A stretch of 64,000 nt of DNA from Sequoia sempervirens (Eukaryota > Streptophyta > Pinopsida > Cupressales > Cupressaceae). The DNA is taken from NCBI GenBank assembly GCA_007258455.2, contig VDFB02047230.1, positions 154,553,797-154,617,796 of the forward strand, given 5' to 3'. The translations under genes and the position numbers were made by a program. How positions within the stretch are numbered: position 1 is the first letter of the stretch; the number at the start of each line of letters is the position of its first letter. Under the pieces are notes generated by a model, which did not search any database, was not told where the DNA came from, and saw nothing but the letters and a program-made list of their open reading frames with translations. Shown here one piece after another: positions 22,134-32,347 of this stretch.

Positions 22134-22378
22134 CTAAGTCAAAGATTCTAGTTCAGCCCGCTCTTCAATAACATGTATAATTTTTTTATGATCATCACTA
22201 TCTAGTCTCCATTTTCTTCGGCCATGTGCATGTGGAACTGCATGAAGATGTAGAGTGGTAGCAATTATTAAGTGACTATATTTATATACCTTGTTATCAG
22301 GTTGATAGTCAACAAAATGAATCCCATGCTGAACAACTTTGACTTGTTTTAGATATGTCCCTTGCACTACAAAAGAAC
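22134..22378 (-). pseudogene. DDE-type gene, last exon
   Basis: Uninterrupted exon ending with TAG at 22134-22136. The C terminus is charged (HGRRKWRLDSDDHKK...EERAELESLT). Acceptor ATGTAG at 22379-22380. Confidence 0.6.
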
Positions 22379-22524
22379 CTACATGGTAAACATGAACCTA
22401 AGGTAAGACATATGAACATGTGCAACATTTTCATGCTCAAGGTTTGTACAATATATATTTAATGTTTATAATGTAATGTGCACATGTGAATATAATGTAT
22501 ATAAAAATTTTAATTCAAACTCAC

Positions 22525-22653
22525 CTGTGGGAAATGACATTCCATCACTTGTTTCAGGTTTTGTTAGCTTATTGCTCTCTTTAGTGCAACGCAATAAGCA
22601 ATAGCTAGCACCTTTGATGTTTCCAGGCTCTACTATGACTACAAAAACATCTC
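22525..22653 (-). pseudogene. DDE-type gene, penultimate exon
   Basis: Uninterrupted exon (GDVFVVIVEPGN...SFPTG), bounded by TGTGCAG acceptor and CAG|GTGAGT donor; frame continues on both sides. Confidence 0.6.
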
Positions 22654-22763
22654 CTGCACACCAAATTTACACAAAAAAATTCTAAAAAAATTAGAAATGT
22701 CTCTAAAGATCATTAACTAGATATATATATAATATTTAAATTATTGAAAACTTACACATGTAC

Positions 22764-23072
22764 CTTTTCTAACCAATCCTGAAATATGTTCATAATCAAT
22801 TAAAATCAAAGGAATTTCTTCAAATATTTCTTCCTCATTTTCATCGTATGTTTCTAAAACAACTAGTGGCATTGTATCCCATTTACCATCATATCCAAGT
22901 TCTTGATTGTTGCATGCATAATCAGAGTTTCCCTCAATGTACTCAGTGCAAAAACAAGAGCAATCCCTTGTGTCTAATATCCATCCATGGCGACTATATG
23001 AACTCCTAACACAATGCAAAGATCTTGTTTTTTCTACCCTCTTGCATCCATGCATCGATCTTCTATCCACAT
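22764..23072 (-). pseudogene. DDE-type gene, cysteine-rich exon
   Basis: Uninterrupted 309-nt exon with RHGWILDTRDCSCFCTEYIE and a later acidic patch (DENEEEIFEE). The Cys-Phe-Cys cluster with flanking cysteines suggests a metal-binding fold. Phase-1 junctions on both sides restore Asn and Gly codons. Confidence 0.65.
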
Positions 23073-23178
23073 CTAGATACATATGTACAACAAAAAACTT
23101 ATGTGAACAAATATGTATATATATATATATTAAATTTAAATAAATTCAAATTTTTGATTTAATGTAATTTATACATAC

Positions 23179-23976
23179 TCGATATCTCCCAAAACACTAT
23201 GTGGAATGTGTCAGTTTGTTCTTAAGATGTGTCGACAACATTTGATGCAAAGTGTTTCTTGCACCATTCAACAACATCATGTGAATTGTCTAGATAATCT
23301 TCTAGATAACTCATTTGATGCTTTCTTAAAGCTTTTTTGATGCAAGCTCCTCCTCCATCATGCTCACCCTTTCCATGCCCACTCTAAAAAAAACTCCAAA
23401 CATGTGGTATTTTATAGATTTTATGATATATACAAAGTGCATAGAATGGTCACAAAGATTTGAATTGTGTTGCACATCCATCTAACCATACAAAATTATT
23501 TTCAAATTTTACACCCCTACTTCTCAAATTCTCAAAAAATATTATAAAGCAATGTTGGACAAAAACTGTGTCATGCTCTTTATCATCACTAATATAAAAG
23601 TGATATTCTTTCTTAATGGCTCGTTCTTCATCTGTACTCTCAACACCATCCAATTCTGATTGTGCATGTTGATAACACACATGAACCATAATAGTGATCT
23701 GCTTTGAAAAGTAATACTCTGATTGAATTTCCTTTTGATGTACAAAGAAGTAATTTTCTGCAAAGTCAACTACTGATAGAACTATTCCATGTGGGAAAGT
23801 ATCTCTCAATGTTTGGAATTGTTGTGCTTGCCACTTAGCAAAAAGGAATGATGTATGTATGGTCATATCAATTTTTGAAAATCTTCCATAAATTTTCAAT
23901 GGGAATCTCCTCTTCTACATTGTTCAACCTTGTGGATTCTTTCCCAAAATTTGTTTGCAACTTTACATACTTGTAC
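23179..23976 (-). pseudogene. DDE-type gene, catalytic exon
   Basis: Acceptor ACATAG at 23977-23978; donor GTATGT after 23179. Holds VVDFAENY (Asp codon 23765-23767), a histidine-rich SDDKEHD...FVQHC segment, WLDGCATQF (Asp codon 23480-23482), and SGHGKGEHDGGGACIK (Glu 23363-23365, Asp 23357-23359). Stops TGA 23450, TAG 23384 and TAA 23222 interrupt an otherwise continuous frame; one frameshift lies near 23885. Confidence 0.7.
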
Positions 23977-24103
23977 CTATGTCAGTAAAATATGTGAATA
24001 ACTAATAAACCACACTTGATCAATGAAACATTACATCAAAGAGAATCCAAATAACAATCTATGAGAAATTGAAACAAATAAACTCTCTAAAAATAATACT
24101 TAC

Positions 24104-25335
24104 CTCTTGCAATTTACTGTCTTTGTTAGGTCAATATCCTTAATTCTTGAAGGAAATTTAGCCAAATTTCCATGTCTCACAAATTCCTTTTATGCAGTTT
24201 ATTTGAGGTCCATTTTCATGATCACATAATATAGACTTTATGAAAAAACTTGTCTGTTTAGGAGGTGCATTTTGAAACCCACATCTTTCTTCTCTCATCT
24301 TTTGAAACACCTAATAGTAGAGATAAAATTCAATATGATAACGACAATAACAAGTTTCAAAAAACTTGTTTATCTTCACATAATATGGCTTTAACCTTTG
24401 AAACATTGTTTTCCCAATCTTTATATGAGGATATGCATTACAAAAGTTCATATACATCTCAAATTGTGTTATGTCTAGCCAATGTTTGATATGATTTTTA
24501 TAAATACTAGGTCCAATCATGTGTCTCATAACATCTCTAGTATTTGATGATGGACGAGTCTGATCATGCCAAAAACCTGAGACCAAGTTCCTAACAACAT
24601 CTTCAATCTTGTCAGAATGGGGAGCTCTACACATAATTTCCCAATTTCCTTCTAAACTCTCATCCAAAAACTTTCTCTTTTTCTCATATTTTATCAATGT
24701 GGTTCTAGTATAACCAATTTTAGTTGAAAGTGCAAACATTTTTCTTTTTATTGCTATATCTTGATGTACAATAGATGTCAACATCACGCTTCTTGTAGTG
24801 GCCTTATCCACTAATCGAGATCCTTTCCCAATGGAATCTAAACCCTTTTTAACATTTTGAACAATATCTTTTTTTAATCCCATGTGTTTCTTCTTATTTG
24901 ATGCTAAATGTACACCCAAAAATTGTAATGACCCTTTGAGCTCATCACAAAGAAGTAAACGTGATAACAGTTGGGTTTTTTCAAGTGTATCAAGATGATT
25001 AAAATGATGATTGATCATTCCATTTACAGATTTAGTCATTGACCTCTTTCTTTTATTATAAGGCTGGTTGGCATAATATTTTAGTTTCTACATATCCATT
25101 TCAAGTAAATGATCTAAATTTCTATGAGAAATTTGTTTCCTCACCTTCTCAGCTAGTTTTATATGCTCATCCATACTAGTAGGAGGAAGTGGTCCCTACA
25201 CCTCTCCAACATGCATTGTTTGAACTTGTGCCTCCTCCCTATCTTCAAGTACCATGCATTCTTGAGCGGATTCATTTGATCCAATGTCTTGATTTGGCTC
25301 GACTTGAGCATGAAAACTTCCTGCTTGTTGAGCCC
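24104..25335 (-). pseudogene. DDE-type gene, large N-terminal exon (copy A)
   Basis: Carries the MDEHIKLAEKVRKQ segment, a long helical region, the family-like ...MFQRLKPYYVK... block and the CYCRYHIE motif, then a Cys-pair segment. A TAG at 25088-25090 and a TAG at 24311-24313 interrupt it. A 2-bp loss near 24170 shifts frame within a C-x-x-C-like motif. Exon ends GCAAGAG|GTAAGT at 24104. Confidence 0.65.
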
Positions 25336-25439
25336 TTCCTACATGTCACAAAATATTTTGCAAAAAAAAGTGAGAGACGATGTTATATAAGTGAATTTTA
25401 TGTATGCAAGCAAACAAACTAATAAAACATGATGCTATA
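25136..25439 (-). repeat. Tandem duplicated exon segment, copy A (period 304 bp)
   Basis: TCCAACATGCATTGTTTGAACTTG near 25205 matches the split copy B (25455-25514 joined to 26798-26925). Offset between equivalent bases is 304 bp once the LTR is removed. Confidence 0.8.
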
Positions 25440-25514
25440 AGTGAGAGAAGTTTGTGCCAGTTGTATATGCTCATCCATACCAGTAGAAGGAAGTGATCTT
25501 GACCCCTGTCCAAC

Positions 25515-26797
25515 TGTAGACATGTAAAATATACTGATTGACATTGTGCATCTGATCCTGACTTACTAACACCATTTCTTTCGGAATCATCCCTCGATTT
25601 AACCATTTAATCAAATTCCCCTATCTAATTAAATTCATCAACTTTCATCCCTTAATTAAATAAATCATTTTGTCTAATTAAGTCACTCTCTCTCATTAAT
25701 TAAATCAATCCATCTGATCTAATTATACCTATTTAATTAAATAATCAATTTATTTGATTAAATCTATAAATTCTATCCATTAAATTAAATAAATTAAAAC
25801 CTTATTCAATTTAATCTAACACCATCTCTTTTAATTAAATAAGTCAAAATGCTTATTTAATTAATCTCTTGTCATATTCCTCTCTTATTTGATTTAGATA
25901 AATCCATATATTTGAGTCAAATAGGTCACATCATCTAACCTCTCTCATTCAATTAATTAACCCTTGATTAATTTAATCTAATCTCATGTCCCATCCTCTA
26001 GATAATGCAAGTTGCACATGAAAATAGATTTAATTCATTATTAAATCTCTATTTTCCTCACAAGGCATCTTTTGGAATATTCTCTCAATTTGAATTCAAA
26101 AATTCCAAGTCAACATGTACATCCAACAAGGCAATAAATTCATCTTACATGTCCTTTTCCTTGAGCCAAGTGGCATTTATTGCATTTTCCCTTCCCTCTT
26201 ACATGTCATTTCAACAAATTTGAAATTCAAATTTAGGCATTTATTGGCACAAACCCTAAATCTTGCACATCCATTATCCATTCATAGCTTGACAAGTGGC
26301 ATCATATCATTGGATGAATGTTAGTCCCACATTGCCCAAATTTGGACATTCATCTATCTTGAAATTCTATAAATAAAGAGCTCATATCCTCATTTGATCA
26401 TCCACAATCCAAGCAAAGTTACCATGCTCAAATATCTCTTGAACTTCATCCATTATCATTGAATCATAGCTAGGTTATGCAGATTTTTGGCTTGGATTCT
26501 TCATTCTTCATCAACAAAGTGGATCAATCTCTTCAACATTCGAAACCTGCATCTTAGGAGTTGGGAAAGGGCCAATTTTCACATCAAATTGGCACCAATT
26601 CCCCCATGGGATCATGAGTTTGCACATTTGAATTAGGATTCAATCTAGTTTATCATTTATAGTGTTCTTCATTGTTTTCTTTCCTATTTTGAATGTTGTA
26701 AATGGATTTCATAGGGAATCCTTGTTTTAGCTTGCAATTCATTGTTTAACTTGTTTACTCATGTTGTTTTGCACGTACTAGGAAAAGGGTTCGCACA
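25515..26797 (+). mobile_element. Solo LTR, 1.28 kb, inside the DDE-type gene
   Basis: Starts TGTAGACATG and ends GGTTCGCACA, with a perfect 5-bp target duplication CCAAC at 25510-25514 and 26798-26802. A TATA-like CTATAAATAAAGAGCTC near 26369 sets the orientation as plus. No primer site or coding region is present, so it is a solo LTR. A partial relative of the same family lies at about 47770-48463. It is inserted antisense within an exon copy of the DDE-type gene. Confidence 0.9.
26360..26390 (+). promoter_or_regulatory. LTR TATA box
   Basis: TTCTATAAATAAAGAGCTC; the same TATAAAT-GAGAGCTC arrangement is conserved in the related LTR at about 48120. Confidence 0.5.
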
Positions 26798-28071
26798 CCA
26801 ACAAGCATTGTTTGAACTTGGGTCTCCTCCCTAACTTCAAGGTCCATGTGTTCTTCAATGGATTCATTTGATCCAATATCTAGATTTGGTTCGACTCCAG
26901 CTTGAGGAACCCCTAGACCATAAAACATAAAAATAATTTGAGAACATTGAAGTGATGAAAATAAAAGACCAAAGACACAAAACACAAATATTGAAACAAA
27001 AAGAATTGGCTTAAGGAATTGGAGTCAAGGATCATATAAACATTGCAACTTGCATGACCAAGATGACTTGAGGACATTTAAAAGTATTTATAGTCATTCA
27101 AGTGCAATGATGGTTAGAAACCTTCAAAAAAAATGTGTGTTAAGACATAATTTAAAGAATAATGTATCATATATAACTATTATTCCTTGGCACAATATAG
27201 CTTGAGTTTTGATATATACATGTGTTAGTCTCTAGAAAACCTGACATTGCATTGGCTTTAAGTATAATTTGAGTTCTAATTTTCAAATAATTCTAGAGCT
27301 TAGAATTGGGCATTTATTAAAATATTTTAAAAATATTTTTAAGGAACTATTGATCATTAGATTAAATTCAATGGGAGTTTAGAAAAATCTTAAGCTAATT
27401 AGATGTTGCAATGTAGATTGGATAGGGGATATTGATCACCAAATATCAACACTAGAATGTTACTTCATTGTACATGAAGGTTTAGTTTGATGAATAATTA
27501 AGAAAAAATAATGGTTTCTTTCAAAGTGAAAAGTTAGAATATATAGGAATTTGCAAAGCCATAAAATAATTAATGTGGTTGAAAAAATTATGAAAATCAA
27601 AGTGGCATAGTGAGGGACACAAAATTTAAGGTTTCATTGGATAACTAAACATGTATTTAAGTACACTATCATTTTCTTCATGAACAAAGTAAAGAGAAAA
27701 TTGTGTAGATGCAATACTCAACAATGATAATGTGATGACAAAAACATTAAACAAAGGTATTGGTAAAAGATAAGTGTAAGGTTTGTAGGGAAGGATTTAA
27801 TGTACAATATTTTAGTTTAAGAGTACATTTTAAGTTGGGGTACCTATTGTAAGTTGAAAAATGGTCATACATTAAACATTTATAATTTTAATAAGAAAGC
27901 CAATGCAAGATGTATGCACATACAAATTTATGTTTAGGTGTACTAACCAGATTATTGGGTGGAGTAATGCACAAATTATGGATTCCATCCCATCATATGA
28001 ATACTCATGTTTTCCAAAGTAAAATTCCTAAACACACTTGAGAGTGAGAAAGAGAAGAAACAAGCATGTAC

Positions 28072-28180
28072 CTTGTTTCTTTCTATGATAATTTTCCAAG
28101 TCTTGTTCACGCCTCTTATGTTCTTCTTCTTTTGACAATTTTCGTTGAGACGCATTTTTTCTTTTTCTTTGTTGTCCCAT
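28072..28180 (-). pseudogene. DDE-type gene, exon 1
   Basis: ATG at 28178-28180 opens 36 codons of a basic, Lys/Arg/Gln/Glu-rich N terminus (MGQQRKRKNASQRKLSKEEE...), a possible nuclear-localisation or DNA-binding region, and then AAACAAG|GTACATG donor. The leftover G joins GG of the next exon to give Gly, so the frame is kept. Confidence 0.6.
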
Positions 28181-28574
28181 TTTCTTCTTCAACTTAAAGA
28201 TGAATCAAAACAAGTCCTCTACCAACTTAGTTAAATTATCCTCCAAATTTTTCCTTGATTAATAAAAATGAAAAGTTGTCGAGCTCCAATATTTGCCTCC
28301 TTGATAAATGTGCAAAAACTTCTCTAAAATCTGCACTCCAAGTGATATAAATGAGAATTAATCTTGTAATTTGATATCCATAATAATGAAAAATAAGCTT
28401 CTATTTATATGCATATGGGATGGGAAAAAAATTATTCTAGTGTACATGGAATAACTAGATCCTAGTTTAAATGAATCAAGTAGTAAACAAACAAGTTATT
28501 TCATTGTGGAGTTTGTTGTTATTTAATTCACGGGTATGCACAACATATCTAGTAATTTTAGAATTTTGTTAAAG

Positions 28575-28806
28575 TGTCAAAAATGTATATTAGAGGTATA
28601 ATTTTAATTGAATTTTCTTAATCATATTTGAATTGAATTTCAAGTTACTTGTCAAAAATGTATAATAGAGGTATAATTTGAATTAAATTTTCTTCATTAT
28701 ATTTGAATCAAATTTCAAGTTACTTGTCAAGAACATATAATAGAGGTATAATTTGAATTGAATTTTCTTAATTATATTTGAATTTAATTTCAAGTTACTT
28801 GTCAAA
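28575..28806. repeat. Tandem repeat, unit 75 bp, three copies
   Basis: TAGAGGTATAATTT starts at 28591, 28666 and 28741; each unit ends TCAAGTTACTTGTCAA. Located between the two minus-strand genes. Confidence 0.9.
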
Positions 28807-29333
28807 AAGATTATATCTTGTTCTCAACTCAATGGTTCATGTTGGTTAAGTCATTTTTAAAAAAATATTTATTGTGATCAACATGAATGAACTTAATTAT
28901 AAAGTGGCATTGATTTCCCTAAAATTATACTAGAGATCAAATGTATATTGAATATAAGGAAATGTAAGTTGTAAGAGATCATAAAATAAGAAAACATGTA
29001 TGTATATTGAATATTTAAAGCAAATGCATACATATATTATGTGTAAACATGTTTCAACCATAAGCAAACACATGTACATACATGTAAAGGGATTCAATAC
29101 ATATAAACATAACACATATTATAAGCAAAGAGGAAAATTTATGTATATATCATATAAGAAAATATATGTACATATCATATAAGCAAAATGTAAATTAAAG
29201 ATCATCAAATGTCGAATAGTAAAGATCAACAAATAAGCAAATGTAAGTTAGAGATCATCAAATCTCAAATACTAAAGATCATCATGTATAAGCAAATACA
29301 TGTGGTAAAGATCATAAATCTAGTGTGCATGGC
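28807..29333. other. Intergenic spacer with degenerate short repeats
   Basis: AAAGATCATCAAAT-type words recur at about 29195-29310 and CATATAAGNAAATATATGTACATA words at 29110-29185. No gene. Confidence 0.5.
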
Positions 29334-31039
29334 CTAATATGAATGTCTACTCCTAGTGGAATGGCCATCTGAATGAGAACGGTCCTGCTCTGATGGATGT
29401 GCTGAGCCCTGCAAATAAAATTGTGTATAAGATGTGTTAAATACATATAATTTATATTAAATAAATTTTATGAAATTTATTTTTAAATGAACTTGTATTT
29501 TTAAAAATCAATCTAGATCTATGCATACATAAATATTGCTTGTACATATACATGTGTGATTATATAAAAATATAAAATTCACATGTCCACTAGCAGTAGA
29601 TTCATCCACAGAGTATCGATCATGCACACGATCTGGACCAAGGCTAGGAGTGATATGAGGTATGTCCACCTGTAACAATATATATGCATATATATATCAA
29701 CTTACATGAATATCTAGTTAAAAAAAACAATTAAAAATAATGAAAAAAGAATTGAAACATGCACATGCACACATACATGAATATCATCTGATATCATATG
29801 ACCTAAGTCTTCTGAAATGGTTGCCTCCACCATATCCACCAAATGGTCAAGCGACGAATCAACATCTACATCCATTTGATCTATCCCATGTCATGCTAGA
29901 AATGATGAATGTAGAGGACTATGAAGGTGAGATGGCATCAGCAATGATGAACCAGAACCAATCAACATATCAGTAAAACCCATAGTTTGTGTAGCTATCG
30001 AATGAACTGTAGGTGGATCCTGATGTGCACTAGTGCTCGACTAAGAGTGATGGGATCTTGGAACTGAACGACCTCTACATCTCAAATGATCTCTAACATG
30101 CTCTATACCGATCCCATTTTCTGATGCAATGTTGGCATATGCCTCCAACAAGTCCTCAGCCAAACAATGCAGAGTCATGCATGCCATATCTCCTATAAGT
30201 GCATCAAGTTGTGTAGGAGTAGGGATGCTAACCACTGTAAAAGGATCCATGGTGGCCCACTATGCTAAAAATGGTGTGGATCAGGAATGTTTGGACATCA
30301 AATACTAACCTACATGATCATCAGATATCCTAGTGGTGGCAGCCACAATGTCACCTACAGTGTCAATTGCTTCCTTTTGGGAAGCAACTACAACCTCATC
30401 TACTATGGGGGCTAGAGTTGGGGTGAGAAAAGGAGACCTCCCACCAACCAATACCCTAAACACTAGGGGTAGTCTATCTACTCAATGATAGGTGGGCCTA
30501 TCAGCAATCCTTCCATGCCCCTGACCAGCATATGGTGGAATGTCTAGGTAGTTAACTTTGAGGCCCAAATGGACCTCAGCATACAACTGCTGAACAAAAT
30601 ACAATGGAATTTGGTCATTGTTTGGGTATAGACCATGTGTTGCGAGAAATCATTGGTAGATCAATGAGGCCATAGCATGATCGACACATCTAGTGACATG
30701 GTATCCCATAACCTTACGCACATTTTGATAAAATGGAAAACAAGTGGATTTTATCATTTCTTTGGTGACACTATCCTGTATTTGTTTAAGGGGAACGTCA
30801 CCATGTACTTCTTCCCACATGTGGGAAATAATAACAACCACTCTATATAGGGAATATGCACTAGACCTCTTTAGTTCATCTTTTAGTTTTTCTAGAATAT
30901 GCAATATTAACATGCATGGTTCACTATATATCCCTGGGTTTGCACCCTGTGCTAATGAATCTCTCAATTTTTTTATCTCATTACTAGTATTTGCAAACAA
31001 AGAATCTAGCGTAGGTGGAACATGATCTGCATTTTCCAT
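29334..31039 (-). pseudogene. Decayed four-exon gene of unknown function next to the DDE-type gene
   Basis: Exons on the minus strand: 31039-30310, 30263-29777, 29669-29583 and 29408-29334. The junctions are GT-AG. The last two introns are phase 0 and keep frame; the first also keeps frame if the acceptor TTTTTAG at 30264-30265 was used. The product would be about 459 residues. Exon 1 (MENADHVPPTLDSLF...) is mainly helical with conserved-looking Cys/Trp; exon 2 has a helical DALIGDMACMTLHCLAEDLL segment; the tail is acidic and His-rich, then Ser/Arg/His-rich (EQDRSHSDGHSTRSRHSY). In-frame stops TGA 30650, another TGA about 190 bp on, TAG 30259, TAG 30041 and a TGA near 29897 break it. No family recognised. 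Its place 1.15 kb upstream, on the same strand, in a similar state of decay, suggests a partner protein of the DDE-type gene. Confidence 0.55.
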
Positions 31040-31041
31040 GC

Positions 31042-31063
31042 TATATATATATATATATATATA
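31042..31063. repeat. (TA)n microsatellite
   Basis: Eleven TA units directly upstream of the presumed ATG at 31039. Confidence 0.95.
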
Positions 31064-31879
31064 CAGAGTACACCTAAAAGAGCAATGAGACTTTGGTAAA
31101 TAATATATCTAGATAAAGGGAATAAAAATCTAAAATAGTTGTAATAATTCATCTACTCATCAATAATATTTTCATACCATTAATAATTACAAAGAATTGG
31201 AAGACAACTATAATCTATAACATAGCATCCTTAAATGGTTCAAATTTTAAATGAAATGATGAAAGATAGAATAAGAATACAAAGATTAGTATAAAATTAT
31301 TTGAAAATAATTGGAGATAAAAATATTTAATCTAATAGTTGTTAACATAAATGAACTTCAAAATAGGATTATGTAAGTGAAAAAAAAGTTCTATTGCCTT
31401 CATTGAACCTAAATTTATCTAGTTAAGATATGTCTAAAATTAAGAATTCACACTAGAATATCAATATTCCATAAGAATATCATAAAGAGGATGAATTCAA
31501 TGGAAAATAATATAAAATCCTCCATATGAGGATGAATTTTATCATTAAAATATGAGTGAATCATCTCAATTATATAGTCAAGAACATCAAAAAATTATAG
31601 ATTGGAAAGCAAAATAATCAGACAGTTATCATATTTTTATATGTATAAAGTTTAGATACCATCAAACTATTTAAACTTATAGATTGCATAAAGCTATAAA
31701 TTGAATCATTAAAACTAATTTATTAAGAATCAAATATAATAAAGTTTGACTTCATATTGCATACTTGTTATAAATATCTCACTAATCCAACCATATATTT
31801 TATATATGTTAAAAAATATATAATTGTTATGCCCATAATTTTTCACTATATCTTGACGTGGATCTCCTTCAACTAGATC
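31064..31879. other. AT-rich, no gene seen
   Basis: Spacer between two coding-like blocks; could be an intron or promoter of the four-exon gene, but no site is convincing. Confidence 0.4.
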
Positions 31880-32347
31880 AATTAAAAATTATTTGTAATG
31901 TTGGAGGAAAATGGATTTAATATCATTAGAGTTTTCATGGAACTACCTCTCTTGATCAACGATATATATTATCCACTCTCGAGAATGTAAATATGTTTGA
32001 GATAACTAAAAAATAATTTGTATCCCTTATATCCTTTCATCCAATGTAGCCTATCTCTTAATTGAGATCCTCTACCACAATTAAGTTCAAATCTTCTAAG
32101 TTTTATTTCAACGAAAGCAACCACTCATTGTAGAAAAGTTATTAGTAAGTGCTAAAGCCAAAACAAGTTTTTTTTCTATTTGGATCCATTTTTTTTTCCA
32201 TTCTAGATCTCTTTCTAGCCATATTCTTATTGTAAGATCATAGTAAGGTAGTGCAATAGATTTAATCGCATCATTCCACAATTGTATCCACTTACCATTT
32301 TGATGAGATCTAGGAACATCAACCAAAGGGATATTAGGGAAGCAAGG
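31880..32347 (-). pseudogene. Coding-like remnant, unrecognised, upstream of the four-exon gene
   Basis: From about 32345 a minus-strand frame gives a Trp-rich, charged sequence (PLVDVPRSHQNGKWIQLWND, then a RDLEWKKKW segment) to a stop at 32108; a second frame continues with VEIKLRRFELNCGRG and a Tyr-rich stretch to about 31950. The composition is protein-like in both. It may be a third gene of the same locus or an unrelated fragment. Confidence 0.35.

Larger units (their letters stand above)
25440..27030 (-). repeat. Tandem duplicated exon segment, copy B, split by an LTR
   Basis: The parts outside 25515-26797 match copy A: MDEHIQLAQ is encoded to the left of the LTR and GVEPNLDIGSNES...QVQTM to the right. 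Copy B has the better splice acceptor (TATGGTCTAG|GGGTTCC at 26912), so it is probably the ancestral exon end. Confidence 0.75.
22134..28180 (-). pseudogene. Decayed multi-exon DDE-type transposase-like gene
   Basis: Exons on the minus strand: 28180-28072; 26912-25440 (duplicate exon copy, split by the LTR at 25515-26797); about 25335-24104; 23976-23179; 23072-22764; 22653-22525; 22378-22134. Introns with identified ends are GT-AG, and every junction I could test keeps reading frame. The original protein was roughly 900-950 residues: a basic start (MGQQRKRKN...), a long middle with a CYCRYHIE motif, then a catalytic-type block with VVDFAEN, LDGCATQF and GHGKGEHDGGG, then a Cys-rich segment with DCSCFC. 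The three acidic positions (codons 23765, 23480 and 23357 or 23363) suggest an RNase H-fold DDE/D nuclease that cuts DNA. Breaks: stops at 25088, 24311, 23450, 23384 and 23222, plus frameshifts near 24170 and 23885. I cannot name the superfamily; a domesticated or host gene is the alternative. Confidence 0.7.

Noticed and set aside
31042..31063. TATA promoter of the companion gene
   Set aside because: A pure TA microsatellite directly abutting the ATG cannot be told from simple repeat expansion.
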